This document shows, piece after piece, positions 22,562 through 33,765 of a stretch of 64,000 bases of DNA (positions are counted from its first letter, which is position 1; each line of letters begins with the position of its first letter). Below the pieces are notes generated by a model, which was not told the DNA's origin, ran no database searches, and saw only the letters and a program-made list of their open reading frames with translations. The DNA is from Aeromicrobium senzhongii (GTDB lineage: Bacteria > Actinomycetota > Actinomycetes > Propionibacteriales > Nocardioidaceae). The DNA is taken from the NCBI RefSeq assembly GCF_014334735.1, contig NZ_CP060587.1, positions 434,001 through 498,000 of the forward strand, given 5' to 3'. The position numbers were made by a program, and so were the translations under genes.

Positions 22562-23710
22562 TCAGCGCAGCCGCGGGCTGAGCGGGACGTCGAGGTGCGG
22601 CGGCAGCGCCTCGTCGACGCCTCGGTCCCACACGTCGGGGTGGGCGCCGCGGTGGTAGGTGTCCTCCTGCGGGTCGCGGAACATCCACGTGAGGCGCGGC
22701 TCGAAGACGGGCCGGAACACCGTGGCCACGGGCTTGGTCATCAAGACGTTGGCGACGATGATCGCGACGACGATGCAGCCCAGGACGGCGGTGGCGCCGT
22801 ACGGCTCGATCCGCTCCCAGAGCCGGAAGTGCCGGTCGAGCCACACGATGATGAACCCGTGCAGCAGGTAGCAGTAGAACGTGCGGCCACCCAGCGTCGT
22901 GGTCCAGGAGCGGGCACGAGGCACCAGTGAGAGCGCCGCCAAGGTGAGCACGAATGCGATCACCAGCAGGGCGGCCCGCGTGGCGATGCCCTCCACCGGG
23001 CCGGCGTCGAGCTCGTCGTAGCGGGCCTTCCACAGCAGCCACGTGGTGGGCCAGCGGTCGGCCCACGACTGCGCGTACAGCTGGCACAGCACGAACGTGG
23101 CTGCCAGCAGCACGACGGCGGCCGCCCGGATCCGGGCGCGGCCCAGGCGCAGGAACAGGTCGCGATCGAAGTGGAGCCCGATGACGTAGAACGGCAGCAG
23201 GCCCAGGACCTTGGGCAGGGCCAGCACGTTCGGGATCTCGATGAGGCCCGACAGCAGCGAGATCAGGACGGCCGTCGTGATCGGGTACTTCAGCGCCCGC
23301 CAGATCGGGGTGGTCAGCCGCCAGATGAACAGGGCGGCCAGGAACCAGCCGAGCCACTGCGGCGACAGGATCATCCAGTGCTCGGGCTCGCCGTCGTAGT
23401 GACGGGTGATCAGCTGCAGGCCGGTCTCGACGATCAGGTACGGGACGATCAGGGTCGACACGATGCGCCTGATCTGGCGGAAGTCGCCGACGTAGTGGCG
23501 GGCCGTGTAACCCGAGATCAGCACGAAGAACGGCATGTGGAAGGCGTAGATCCACGTGTAGACGCCGCGGGCCGAGTCCATCACGACCAGCTCGGTCAGT
23601 GAGTGGCCGACCACCACCAGGAGCATCACCCAGTACCGGGCGTTGTCGAGGTAGGCGACGCGTTCCTTGGGCGTGGTCGTGCTGATCGGCAGGGGGTCGA
23701 GTCGGCTCAT
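22562..23710 (-). CDS. Membrane acyltransferase, family 3 (fucose 4-O-acetylase-like)
   Basis: 382-residue integral membrane protein with about 10 helices. It starts with the acyltransferase-3 signature YLDNARYWVMLLVVVGHSL (conserved D/R and the active-site-type His) and contains FHMPFFVLISGY, like NolL/YpiA relatives that O-acylate envelope sugars. The C-terminal 45 residues are hydrophilic. Its substrate cannot be told. TAGAGT lies 8 nt before the ATG. It is convergent with rpoC and alone, so possibly an accessory cell-surface modification gene. Confidence 0.75.
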   Translation of the reverse strand: MSRLDPLPISTTTPKERVAYLDNARYWVMLLVVVGHSLTELVVMDSARGVYTWIYAFHMPFFVLISGYTARHYVGDFRQIRRIVSTLIVPYLIVETGLQLITRHYDGEPEHWMILSPQWLGWFLAALFIWRLTTPIWRALKYPITTAVLISLLSGLIEIPNVLALPKVLGLLPFYVIGLHFDRDLFLRLGRARIRAAAVVLLAATFVLCQLYAQSWADRWPTTWLLWKARYDELDAGPVEGIATRAALLVIAFVLTLAALSLVPRARSWTTTLGGRTFYCYLLHGFIIVWLDRHFRLWERIEPYGATAVLGCIVVAIIVANVLMTKPVATVFRPVFEPRLTWMFRDPQEDTYHRGAHPDVWDRGVDEALPPHLDVPLSPRLR

Positions 23711-23718
23711 CGCCCTCG

Positions 23719-23724
23719 ACTCTA
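23719..23724 (-). promoter_or_regulatory. -10 element (TAGAGT) of acyltransferase gene, near-leaderless
   Basis: Minus-strand TAGAGT, 8 nt from the start codon. Confidence 0.4.
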
Positions 23725-23774
23725 GTTGCTCGGCCGCCCGAGGACAGCCCGGTGAACCTGCCGCGAGAGGAGGC

Positions 23775-24881
23775 TCAGACCGTCGGGTCGACGAACAGCG
23801 CGAGGTAGTTGCCGCGCGCCGAGAGCGTGTGCACCGTGCGGATCCGGCGGCCGTCGGCCCCGGTGCCCCACGTCGTGATGATGACCTCGTTGAGGTCGGC
23901 GACGACGTCGCGCTTCAGCGCCGCCTCCGGGACCCGTCCCTGGGTGAACGCCGTCGCGATCTCGGTCGCGATGGACGCCCGCGGGGTGGTCATCGTGGCG
24001 AACGCCGGGCGCTCCCCGGACAGCAGGACCGTCGCGCTCGTGGGCGGGGTGTACCCGTCGAGCACCAGCTCGGGCGCGTCCTCGTCCATCTTGGGCCAGA
24101 TCCAGCCCGTCTTCTCGTCGGTGTCCTCGACCTTCGGCGGGTCGGCCAGGTCCTCGGGAGAGCGCTCCTCCTGGCCCGTGCGCGGGTCGCCGACGTAGGC
24201 CAGCGACAGCGTCATGACAGGACGTTCGAGGGAGGCGTAGTTGCCCGTGCGGGTGGGGACCCGGCCCGGGTCGACCGTCAGGACCACGTGCAGGTCGCGG
24301 CCACCGGGGCTCACCCCGGTGACGTCGAGCTTGCAGCCGGTGATCCGCCGATCGGTGGCCTTGCAGTACGCGGCCAGGTCGTCGGTGACGATCTCGGCCT
24401 CGGGCAGCAGCACGGAGAGGTCGGCCAGCATCCGGCGCAGGACGAGCGTCGGGTTGCCGTCGACGCGCATGAGCGAGACGAAGGTGTCCGGACGCGGCGG
24501 ATCGTCGAGGTCCTCGAAGAGGTCACCCTCGGGCCGGGTGTCGAGCGTGGGCGTCGGTGTCGGCGTGGGCTCGGTGGCCTCGCCGTCCTCCTCCGCCTCC
24601 GCGGCCTCCTCGAGCGCCTGCTCGGCACGCACGGCGTCCAGTTCGGGCTTGTACGCGTCGATGAGGCGCTCGCTGCGGTAGCGCACCAACGGGCCGAGCT
24701 GGGTCGCCCCGTCCGGCACGCTGATGCCGTATCCGATCGGGCTGGCCGGACCGGACTCGTGGGAGTCGATTCCCGGGGGAGTGGTCGTGCGATCGGCGCT
24801 GGGGATCGCCCCAGTGGAGGTGCACCCGGTCAAGATCAGCAGCGCCGCTGTCGCGGCGATGGCGGCAGTCAGACGACGCAT
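23775..24881 (-). CDS. Putative lipoprotein, unknown function
   Basis: 368-residue exported lipoprotein. Signal residues 1-19 end in LTGC with C20, then a Ser/Thr tether. A Glu-rich segment (about residues 85-105) and a PTPTPTPT linker separate an N-terminal part from a C-terminal part of about 240 residues with no motif I know. The ATG at 24881 has GAGGGA upstream; a longer frame reaching 24977 would run through the divergent promoter. Divergent from the alcohol dehydrogenase-like gene with 61 bp between starts. Confidence 0.7.
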   Translation of the reverse strand: MRRLTAAIAATAALLILTGCTSTGAIPSADRTTTPPGIDSHESGPASPIGYGISVPDGATQLGPLVRYRSERLIDAYKPELDAVRAEQALEEAAEAEEDGEATEPTPTPTPTLDTRPEGDLFEDLDDPPRPDTFVSLMRVDGNPTLVLRRMLADLSVLLPEAEIVTDDLAAYCKATDRRITGCKLDVTGVSPGGRDLHVVLTVDPGRVPTRTGNYASLERPVMTLSLAYVGDPRTGQEERSPEDLADPPKVEDTDEKTGWIWPKMDEDAPELVLDGYTPPTSATVLLSGERPAFATMTTPRASIATEIATAFTQGRVPEAALKRDVVADLNEVIITTWGTGADGRRIRTVHTLSARGNYLALFVDPTV

Positions 24882-24929
24882 CGAATCCCTCGGTAGATGT
24901 GGACCTCCCGAGGATACCGGGTGGCGTCG

Positions 24930-24935
24930 TATGGT
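24930..24935 (+). promoter_or_regulatory. -10 element (TATGGT), leaderless
   Basis: TATGGT ends 7 nt before the ATG at 24943. Confidence 0.45.
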
Positions 24936-24942
24936 TCTGTCC

Positions 24943-26241
24943 ATGTTCGCGCCGAGCCAGCCCGAGTCCATCTTCACCTACGGTGCCCCCGCCTTGAAGT
25001 TCGGACCGGGCGCCCGTCACGAGATCGCGCACGACCTCGGTCGATTCGCCGCGAGCCGGGTCCTGGTGGTGACGGACCCGGGGGTCGCGGCCACGGGCGC
25101 GCCCCAGGAGCTCGCCGACCGCATCGAGGCGACAGGCGTCGAGGCCATCGTGTTCGACGGCACTCGCATCGAGCCGACGGACGCCAGCCTCAACACGGCC
25201 ATCGACTTCGCCCGCTCCCACGGCCCGTTCGACGTCGTGATCGCGTTCGGCGGAGGCAGCAGCATCGACACCGCCAAGGCGGTCAACCTGCTGCTGACCA
25301 ACGAGGGCGAGCTGATGGACTACGTCAACGTCCCGGTCGGCCGTGGGCAGGCGCCGGCCAAGCCGTTGCTGCCGCTCATCGCCGTCCCCACCACGACGGG
25401 CACGGGCAGCGAGAGCACGACCATCTGCGTGCTGGACGTCGTGGCGCAGCACGTGAAGACCGGCATCTCGCACGCCGCGCTGCGTCCGACGTACGCGGTG
25501 GTCGACCCCGAGCTCACGATCACGCAGCCGGCGGGGGTCACGGCCGCATCGGGGCTGGACATCCTGTGCCACGCGCTCGAGAGCTACACGGCGCGCCCCT
25601 TCACCTCGTACGAGGCCAAGGCCCCGCAGGAGCGGGTGCCGTACTGCGGCTCCAACCCCATCGCCGACCTGTGGGCCGAGAAGGCGTTGACCCTCATGAG
25701 CACGGCGTTCCGCGAGGCGGTCCGTCACGGGGACGACGTGGCCGCGCGGGAGCAGATGGCGATGGCGGCGACCTTCGCCGGTCTGGGGTTCGGCAACGCC
25801 GGAGTGCACATCCCGCACGCCAACGCCTACCCGATCGCCGGCCAGGTGGGCGACTTCCACCCGGACGACTACCCGAAGCCCGACGGCACCACGGGCCACG
25901 GCCTGGTGCCCCACGGCATGGCCGTCTCGATGACCGCGCCGGCGGCGTTCCGCTTCACGTTCGAGGCGGCGCCGGACCGGCACGTGCGTGCGGCCCGGCT
26001 GCTGGACCCGGACGCCGTCATGACCGACGATCCGGCCGAGCTGCTGCCGACGGTGCTCACGGCGGTGATGCGCGACGTGGGCGTCCCGTCCGGGCTCGCC
26101 GAGCTCGGGTTCGGCGAGTCCGACCTGCCGTCGCTGGCCGAGGGCACTCTGAAGCAGCAGCGCCTGCTGGCGACCGCTCCCCGCGAGGTGACGGAGGACG
26201 ACGTCGTCACGATCCTGTCCGGCTCGGTCGAGCTGTGGTGA
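24943..26241 (+). CDS. Iron-dependent alcohol dehydrogenase, hydroxyacid-oxoacid transhydrogenase type
   Basis: 432-residue group III iron-containing ADH. The N-terminal nucleotide-binding half carries FGGGSSIDTAKAVN and PTTTGTGSE; the metal-binding half has ASGLDILCHALES and HANAYPIAGQ and ends with the HGMAVSMTAPAAFRFT segment typical of the ADHFE1/HOT branch. HOT enzymes convert 4-hydroxybutyrate plus 2-oxoglutarate to succinic semialdehyde plus D-2-hydroxyglutarate. ATG 24943 is preferred for its -10 element; ATG 24931 is an alternative. A GntR regulator and an FAD/Fe-S hydroxyacid dehydrogenase follow directly, supporting this reading over a general alcohol dehydrogenase. Confidence 0.75.
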   Translation: MFAPSQPESIFTYGAPALKFGPGARHEIAHDLGRFAASRVLVVTDPGVAATGAPQELADRIEATGVEAIVFDGTRIEPTDASLNTAIDFARSHGPFDVVIAFGGGSSIDTAKAVNLLLTNEGELMDYVNVPVGRGQAPAKPLLPLIAVPTTTGTGSESTTICVLDVVAQHVKTGISHAALRPTYAVVDPELTITQPAGVTAASGLDILCHALESYTARPFTSYEAKAPQERVPYCGSNPIADLWAEKALTLMSTAFREAVRHGDDVAAREQMAMAATFAGLGFGNAGVHIPHANAYPIAGQVGDFHPDDYPKPDGTTGHGLVPHGMAVSMTAPAAFRFTFEAAPDRHVRAARLLDPDAVMTDDPAELLPTVLTAVMRDVGVPSGLAELGFGESDLPSLAEGTLKQQRLLATAPREVTEDDVVTILSGSVELW

Positions 26242-26251
26242 CGGCGCGCGC

Positions 26252-27001
26252 GTGACGGCACGTCCCACCGCGGCCGACCGGGTGTTCGCGCTGCTGCGCG
26301 AGCGCATCGTCGGCGGCGACCTGGCCGCGGGCTCGCAGCACTCGATCTACCGGCTGTCCGAACAGCTGGACGTGTCGCGCACGCCGGTGCGTGAGGCGGT
26401 GCTGCGTCTGGCGGACCTGGGCCTCGTGGAGGTCGAGCGCAACCGGGGCATCCGCATCCGCGGCGTGACGGTTGCCGACGTCCGTGAGGTCTTCGAGCTG
26501 CGGCTCCTGCTGGAGGTGCCGGCCGCCGCGGCCGCCGCCCGTCGCGCGGACGCGATCCTGCGCTCCGCGCTGGTCACGAACATCGAGGTCACGCGTGAGC
26601 ACGCGCGGGCCGGCCGCGAGGCCGACTTCACTCGGGTCGACCGGGACTTCCACGCCTTGATCGCCTCCGCGTCGCAGAACACCCGGCTCGAGGCCGAAGT
26701 GGCGCGGCTGCGCGACTCGATCCAGGCACGCGGGGTCTCGACGTTCGGTCGCTCGCGCCCCCTGGCCGAGGTCGTCGCCGAGCACGCGCCCGTGGCCGAT
26801 GCCATCGGGCGGGGCGAGCCCGAGCAGGCCGCCGGTGCGATGGCCGATCACCTCGAGCACACCGGCACCCTGCTGATGGGACAGGTGGCGGCTCGCGACG
26901 AGGTCGTCGATCGCCGGTGGGCCGCGCCGGTGCGTGCAGCGGTCGCGGCAGCAGGCAGTAGCATGCTACTGACGGACGACTCTGACGAAGGACCGCGATG
27001 A
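26252..27001 (+). CDS. GntR-family regulator, FCD (FadR-type) subfamily
   Basis: 249-residue DNA-binding repressor or activator. The winged helix-turn-helix is at about residues 8-72 (LSEQLDVSRTPVREAVLRLADLGLVEVE...GIRI) and is followed by an all-helical FCD ligand domain with the metal-type pattern D..FH.LI..AS.N and a late H. FCD members sense hydroxy- or dicarboxylic acids. It starts with a GTG 10 bp after the transhydrogenase-like gene and overlaps the next gene (ATGA), so it probably controls the flanking catabolic genes. Confidence 0.85.
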   Translation: MTARPTAADRVFALLRERIVGGDLAAGSQHSIYRLSEQLDVSRTPVREAVLRLADLGLVEVERNRGIRIRGVTVADVREVFELRLLLEVPAAAAAARRADAILRSALVTNIEVTREHARAGREADFTRVDRDFHALIASASQNTRLEAEVARLRDSIQARGVSTFGRSRPLAEVVAEHAPVADAIGRGEPEQAAGAMADHLEHTGTLLMGQVAARDEVVDRRWAAPVRAAVAAAGSSMLLTDDSDEGPR

Positions 27002-29835
27002 CCACGCCCGGCCTGGACGACCGCCTCGACACCACCGGTGACGTCGTGGCGGCACTCGAGCGAGCCGGCGTGCGCGACGTCGACTCCTCCTCGCTGGCGC
27101 GGGCGCTCTACAGCTCGGACGCCTCGCTCTACCGCGTCGAGCCGACCGTCGTGGTGCGACCGCACGACCTCGACGAGGTCCACGCCGTGGTCGAGGCGTG
27201 CCGGACGACGGGAACGCCGCTGACGTCGCGCGGCGCCGGAACCTCGATCGCCGGAAACGCGGTCGGTACAGGTGTCGTGCTGGACTTCTCGCGCCACATG
27301 AACCGGATCCTCGCGATCGACGAGGCGACCCGCACGGCCGAGGTGCAGCCCGGCGTCGTGCACGCCGCCCTGCAGCGCGTGGCCGCGCCGCTCGGGCTGC
27401 GTTACGGACCCGACCCCTCGACCCACACCCGATGCACCGTCGGCGGCATGATCGGCAATAACGCCTGCGGCAACCGGGCTCTCGGGTACGGCCGCAGCGC
27501 CGACAACGTGGCCGCGCTCGACCTGCTGACGATGGCGGGGGAGCGGTTCCAGGTCGGCCGGGACGTGGCGGTGACGTCCGACCGTCTCCAGGGACTGCGC
27601 TCGCTGGTCGGTGCCAACCTCTCGACCGTGCGCACCGAGTTCGGGCGGTTCGGCCGCCAGGTCTCGGGCTACAGCCTCGAGCACCTGCTGCCCGAGCGGG
27701 GCTTCGACGTCGCCTCGTTCATGGCCGGCACCGAGGGGACGCTCGCCGTCACCCTGGGAGCGACCGTCGACCTCGTGCAGGACGCGCCGGTGCGCCACCT
27801 CGTGGTGCTGTCCTTCGCGTCCATGGCCGAGGCCGCCGACCACGTCCCCGCGATCCTGCCCTTCGAGCCGATCGCCTGCGAGGGACTGGGCGGGCGCATC
27901 GTCGAGGTCTACCGAGCGGCTCACGGCGTCTCCTCGGTCCCCGACCTGCCGAACGGCGACGGGTTCCTCTACGTCGAGCTGGCCGGTGACGACGCCGCCG
28001 AGCTGCGCGCACGGGCCGACCGGGTCGTCCGTGCATCGGGCGCCCTGGGGCACCGGCACGTCACGTCGCCGATCGAGCAGTCGGTGCTGTGGCGGATCCG
28101 CGAGGAGGGTGCCGGACTCGCCTCGCGTGCGTGGGACCGTCCGGCGCTGGCCGGCTGGGAGGACGCCGCGGTCCCGCCCGAGCACCTCGGTGTCTACCTG
28201 CGCGAGTTCGAGGACCTGCTCGCCCAGCACGACCTGCACGGCACCCTCTTCGGTCACTTCGGTGACGGCTGTGTGCACGTGCGCATCGACTTCCCCCTGG
28301 ACGCGCCGGACGGGCACCGGGGGTTCCGCTCCTTCCTCACCGACGCGGCGACGCTGGCGGCCTCGCACGGCGGATCGTTCTCGGGGGAGCACGGCGACGG
28401 TCGGGCCCGCTCCGAGCTGTTGCCGCTGATGTACTCGCCCGAGGCCATCGGCCTGTTCGAGCAGGTCAAGCACGTCTTCGATCCCGAGGACCTGCTGAAC
28501 CCCGGCGTGCTGGTCCGTCCGCGTCCCCTCGACGCCGACCTGCGCACGCTGGGCGCGGGCTGGCCCGCAGGTCTGCCGGGAACTCGCAAGGGACTGAAGC
28601 TGCTGCACGACCACGGCGACTTCGGTGCCGCCGTGCACCGCTGCACGGGTGTCGGCAAGTGTCTGGCCGCGCCCGCCGCGGGGGTCATGTGCCCGTCGTT
28701 CCAGGCGACCCGCAACGAGAAGGACTCCACCCGGGGTCGCTCGCGGGTCCTGCAGGAGATGGTCGACGGCCGCCTCGTCGGTCAGGGCTGGTCGAGTCCC
28801 GAGGTGCACGAGGCGCTCGACCTGTGCCTGTCGTGCAAGGGCTGCCTGGGCGACTGCCCCACCGGGGTGGACATGGCCAGCTACAAGTCCGAGGTCCTGC
28901 ACCAGACGTACCGGGGCCGACTGCGTCCGCGCAGCCACTACATCCTTGGTCGCCTGCCGATGTGGGCCCGCCTCGGTGCCCCGCTGGCGCGGCTGTCGAA
29001 CATGGCCCTGCGCCTGCCCGGGATCGCTCACCTGGCGCGCTGGGTCGCGGGCATCGACCAGCGTCGCAACATCCCGGCGTTCGCGCCGCGGACGTTCTCG
29101 CGCGAGATGGCCGACCGCGAGCCGGCCGTCGGCGGTGATCCGGTGCTGGTCTGGGCCGACTCGTTCACCGAGTACTTCTCCACCGAAGCCGGTCGCGCCG
29201 CGGTGCGGCTGCTCGAGGCCGCCGGGTACGAGGTGCGATTCCTCGAGCGGCAGCAGTGCTGCGGCCTGACGTGGATCTCGACCGGCCAGCTCGATCACGC
29301 CGCGAAGCTGGCCGGTGCGGCGGTCGAGCAGCTGCACCCGTTCGTCGCGCAAGGCATCCCCGTGGTCGGTCTGGAGCCGTCGTGCCTGGCCGTCCTGCGC
29401 ACCGACGCCGTCGAGCTGGTCGACGACCCCCGGGCCGCCGAGGTCGCCCGCGGGGTCTTCACGCTGGCCGAGCTGCTGCGTGACCGGGAGCAGCTCGAGG
29501 TGCCCGACCTCACGGGCCGCACCCTGGTCGTGCAGCCGCACTGCCACCAGTCGTCCGTGATGGGCTTCGACGCCGATCTCCAGCTGCTCGCGCGTACGGG
29601 CGCGACGGTCAAGCGGGTGGGCGGTTGCTGCGGACTGGCGGGCAACTTCGGGGTGGAGAAGGGGCACTACGAGGTGTCGGTGGCCGTCTCCGAGCTGCAG
29701 CTCATGCCCGCCGTGCGCGAGGCCGGGCCGGACGCGATCGTCGTGGCGGACGGCTTCAGCTGCCGCACGCAGCTCGAGGACCTCGCCGACGTCCGGGCCG
29801 TCCACCTGGCTCAGCTCCTGCTGGGGGAGCGCTGA
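26998..29835 (+). CDS. FAD-linked oxidase / Fe-S protein: D-2-hydroxyacid dehydrogenase
   Basis: 945-residue fusion of a GlcD-like flavin domain and a GlpC-like Fe-S domain. The FAD-binding part shows RGAGTSIAGNAVG (78-90) and GGMIGNNACG (149-158); the central oxidase C-domain has GHFGDGCVHVRIDFPLD and GEHGDGRAR. A first Cys cluster (C549, C555, C565) is followed by a ferredoxin motif CxxCxxCxxxCP at 610-621. Two CCG-type motifs near the end (QQCCGLTW, GGCCGLAGNFG) bind cofactor. Relatives include D-lactate dehydrogenase and E. coli YdiJ, a D-2-hydroxyglutarate dehydrogenase. Beside a HOT-like gene, D-2-hydroxyglutarate is the likeliest substrate (inference). Confidence 0.8.
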   Translation: MTTPGLDDRLDTTGDVVAALERAGVRDVDSSSLARALYSSDASLYRVEPTVVVRPHDLDEVHAVVEACRTTGTPLTSRGAGTSIAGNAVGTGVVLDFSRHMNRILAIDEATRTAEVQPGVVHAALQRVAAPLGLRYGPDPSTHTRCTVGGMIGNNACGNRALGYGRSADNVAALDLLTMAGERFQVGRDVAVTSDRLQGLRSLVGANLSTVRTEFGRFGRQVSGYSLEHLLPERGFDVASFMAGTEGTLAVTLGATVDLVQDAPVRHLVVLSFASMAEAADHVPAILPFEPIACEGLGGRIVEVYRAAHGVSSVPDLPNGDGFLYVELAGDDAAELRARADRVVRASGALGHRHVTSPIEQSVLWRIREEGAGLASRAWDRPALAGWEDAAVPPEHLGVYLREFEDLLAQHDLHGTLFGHFGDGCVHVRIDFPLDAPDGHRGFRSFLTDAATLAASHGGSFSGEHGDGRARSELLPLMYSPEAIGLFEQVKHVFDPEDLLNPGVLVRPRPLDADLRTLGAGWPAGLPGTRKGLKLLHDHGDFGAAVHRCTGVGKCLAAPAAGVMCPSFQATRNEKDSTRGRSRVLQEMVDGRLVGQGWSSPEVHEALDLCLSCKGCLGDCPTGVDMASYKSEVLHQTYRGRLRPRSHYILGRLPMWARLGAPLARLSNMALRLPGIAHLARWVAGIDQRRNIPAFAPRTFSREMADREPAVGGDPVLVWADSFTEYFSTEAGRAAVRLLEAAGYEVRFLERQQCCGLTWISTGQLDHAAKLAGAAVEQLHPFVAQGIPVVGLEPSCLAVLRTDAVELVDDPRAAEVARGVFTLAELLRDREQLEVPDLTGRTLVVQPHCHQSSVMGFDADLQLLARTGATVKRVGGCCGLAGNFGVEKGHYEVSVAVSELQLMPAVREAGPDAIVVADGFSCRTQLEDLADVRAVHLAQLLLGER

Positions 29836-29842
29836 CCAGAGG

Positions 29843-30493
29843 GTGACCGCCGCTCCGGGGTGGACGACCGCGGACCTGGTCACGCACTTGGGCGCCATCC
29901 GCCGGTGGGCCGCCGCCATCGTGCTGTCGGGACGGCGGATCGCCGATGAGCCGGCCGTGACGGCGACCGAGCCGCTCGACGAGTGGTACGCCGGGACGGC
30001 GACCGCCCTCATCGCCGCGCTCCAGGCCGTCGACCCCGATGAGCCGGTGCCCAACTTCGCGCGCATCGACGAGGTGGCGGCCTTCTGGCCCCGACGACAG
30101 CTGCACGAGACCTGCATCCACCGCGTCGACCTGCTGCAGGCGTGCGGGCGACCCGAGCACACGTGGGACGTCGACCCCGAGGTGGCCGCCGACGGCATCG
30201 CCGAGGCGATCCGGGTCTTCGGCCGGCGGATGACCGACCGCGGCCGGCGCCCCCACGTGGACGCGCCGATCCGTCTCGTCGCCACGGACCTGGACCGCAC
30301 CTGGATCGTGGCCCCGGACGAGGACGACCCCCAAGCCGCGCCGCGCCTGGTGCAGCGCGAGATCGACGTCGAGGGGGAGGCCGTGGGCACGGCCACCGAC
30401 CTCTACCTCGCCGTGTGGGGGAGGGCGCCTGCGTCCACCGTCGCTCCGTCGGGCGCCGCCGAGGCGTGGTTGGCCGGCCCCCGCGTGTGCTGA
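29843..30493 (+). CDS. Maleylpyruvate isomerase family (mycothiol-dependent) enzyme, short N-terminus
   Basis: 216-residue protein of the DinB-like MDMPI family, whose members use mycothiol as cofactor or leaving group. PGWTTADLVTHLGAIRRWAA and the metal-type LHETCIHRVDLLQA segment are conserved, as is the C-terminal DLYLAVWGR domain. Family proteins usually have about 20-40 residues before PGWT; here only four precede it. The GTG lies 7 bp after the dehydrogenase stop with GAGG nearby, and no start lies farther upstream in frame before a stop. It may be N-terminally trimmed. Specific reaction unknown. Confidence 0.7.
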   Translation: MTAAPGWTTADLVTHLGAIRRWAAAIVLSGRRIADEPAVTATEPLDEWYAGTATALIAALQAVDPDEPVPNFARIDEVAAFWPRRQLHETCIHRVDLLQACGRPEHTWDVDPEVAADGIAEAIRVFGRRMTDRGRRPHVDAPIRLVATDLDRTWIVAPDEDDPQAAPRLVQREIDVEGEAVGTATDLYLAVWGRAPASTVAPSGAAEAWLAGPRVC

Positions 30494-30528
30494 CCGCATC
30501 CTGGCGCTGGCCCGCGAGCCGAGGCGAT

Positions 30529-30558
30529 TTGTCCCGACGCGGCGGGCTCAGGTAAGAT
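30529..30558 (+). promoter_or_regulatory. Promoter of rpsL-rpsG-fusA
   Basis: TTGTCC (30529-30534) within GCGATTTGTC, 18-bp spacer, TAAGAT (30553-30558). The leader to rpsL is about 165 nt. Confidence 0.65.
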
Positions 30559-30633
30559 GGGGAGCCGTGCCCGATGTGAGTCGGCGCGACGTTCGAACGG
30601 ACAAGGGCCCCTGGCCCGATGATCCGTGACCAC

Positions 30634-30717
30634 GGCGGTCGGATACCGCCGCGGTGGAGATCGAGGAAGACCTGCGAGGCGGCATGCGCGCCCGCGATGT
30701 AACGGGAGAATTCTCCC
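30634..30717 (+). other. Structured rpsL leader: hairpin and 14-bp palindrome
   Basis: GGCGGT/ACCGCC (30634-30650) forms a hairpin. GGGAGAATTCTCCC (30704-30717) is a perfect palindrome immediately before the AGGAAGAGG ribosome binding site, so pairing or protein binding there could gate translation. Confidence 0.45.
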
Positions 30718-30730
30718 AGGAAGAGGCATA

Positions 30731-31105
30731 GTGCCCACCATCAACCAGCTTGTCCGCAAGGGCCGCCAGAGCAAGGTCGTCAAGACCAACACGCCGGCCC
30801 TCAAGGGTTCGCCCCAGCGGCGCGGCGTGTGCACCCGCGTGTACACCACGACCCCGAAGAAGCCGAACTCCGCGCTGCGCAAGGTCGCCCGCGTCCGGCT
30901 CTCCAGTGGCACCGAGGTGACCGCCTACATCCCCGGCGAGGGCCACAACCTGCAGGAGCACTCGATCGTGCTCGTTCGCGGTGGTCGTGTGAAGGACCTC
31001 CCCGGTGTTCGCTACAAGATCATTCGCGGCTCGCTCGACACCCAGGGTGTCAAGGGCCGCAAGCAGGCTCGCAGCCGTTACGGCGCGAAGAAGGAGAAGA
31101 GCTGA
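30731..31105 (+). CDS. rpsL: 30S ribosomal protein S12 (uS12)
   Basis: 124-residue decoding-centre protein. The streptomycin-related segment [15 protein letters not shown] keeps wild-type lysines, and [10 protein letters not shown] is intact, including the second resistance loop, which predicts streptomycin sensitivity. GTG start after AGGAAGAGG. Its TGA shares one base with the rpsG ATG, so the pair is translationally coupled. Confidence 0.98.
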   Translation: MPTINQLVRKGRQSKVVKTNTPALKGSPQRRGVCTRVYTTTPKKPNSALRKVARVRLSSGTEVTAYIPGEGHNLQEHSIVLVRGGRVKDLPGVRYKIIRGSLDTQGVKGRKQARSRYGAKKEKS

Positions 31106-31575
31106 TGCCTCGTAAGGGTCCCGCTCCGAAGCGTCCGATCGAGACTGATCCGGTCTACGGCAGCCAGCTGGTCACCCAGCTGATCAACAAGGTTCTGTTC
31201 GACGGCAAGAAGCAGGTCGCGCAGCGCATCGTCTACACCGCCCTCGAGGGCACGCGTGAGAAGTCCGGCACCGATCCGGTCATCACGCTCAAGCGCGCGC
31301 TCGACAACGTCAAGCCCGCCCTGGAGGTCAAGAGCCGCCGTGTCGGTGGCGCCACCTACCAGGTGCCGGTCGACGTCCGTCCGAACCGTCAGACCACCCT
31401 CGCGCTGCGCTGGCTCGTCAAGTACAGCTCCGAGCGTCGCGAGAAGACCATGGCCGAGCGCCTCATGAACGAGCTGCTCGACGCCAGCAACGGTCTCGGT
31501 GCCAGCGTGAAGAAGCGCGAGGACACCCACAAGATGGCCGAAGCCAACAAGGCGTTCGCCCACTACCGCTGGTGA
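31105..31575 (+). CDS. rpsG: 30S ribosomal protein S7 (uS7)
   Basis: 156-residue primary 16S rRNA binder of the 30S head; in E. coli it autoregulates the str operon. N-terminus [12 protein letters not shown] and [18 protein letters not shown] are typical. Starts on the last base of rpsL; 61 bp to fusA. Confidence 0.98.
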   Translation: MPRKGPAPKRPIETDPVYGSQLVTQLINKVLFDGKKQVAQRIVYTALEGTREKSGTDPVITLKRALDNVKPALEVKSRRVGGATYQVPVDVRPNRQTTLALRWLVKYSSERREKTMAERLMNELLDASNGLGASVKKREDTHKMAEANKAFAHYRW

Positions 31576-31636
31576 TCCTGGGCGCAACGTCGTTGCGCTC
31601 TCCCACCGAACCACTTCTGTAAAGGCTGATCCACAC

Positions 31637-33748
<2,112 letters not shown>

Positions 33749-33765
33749 GCTTCGGACCCATCGCG

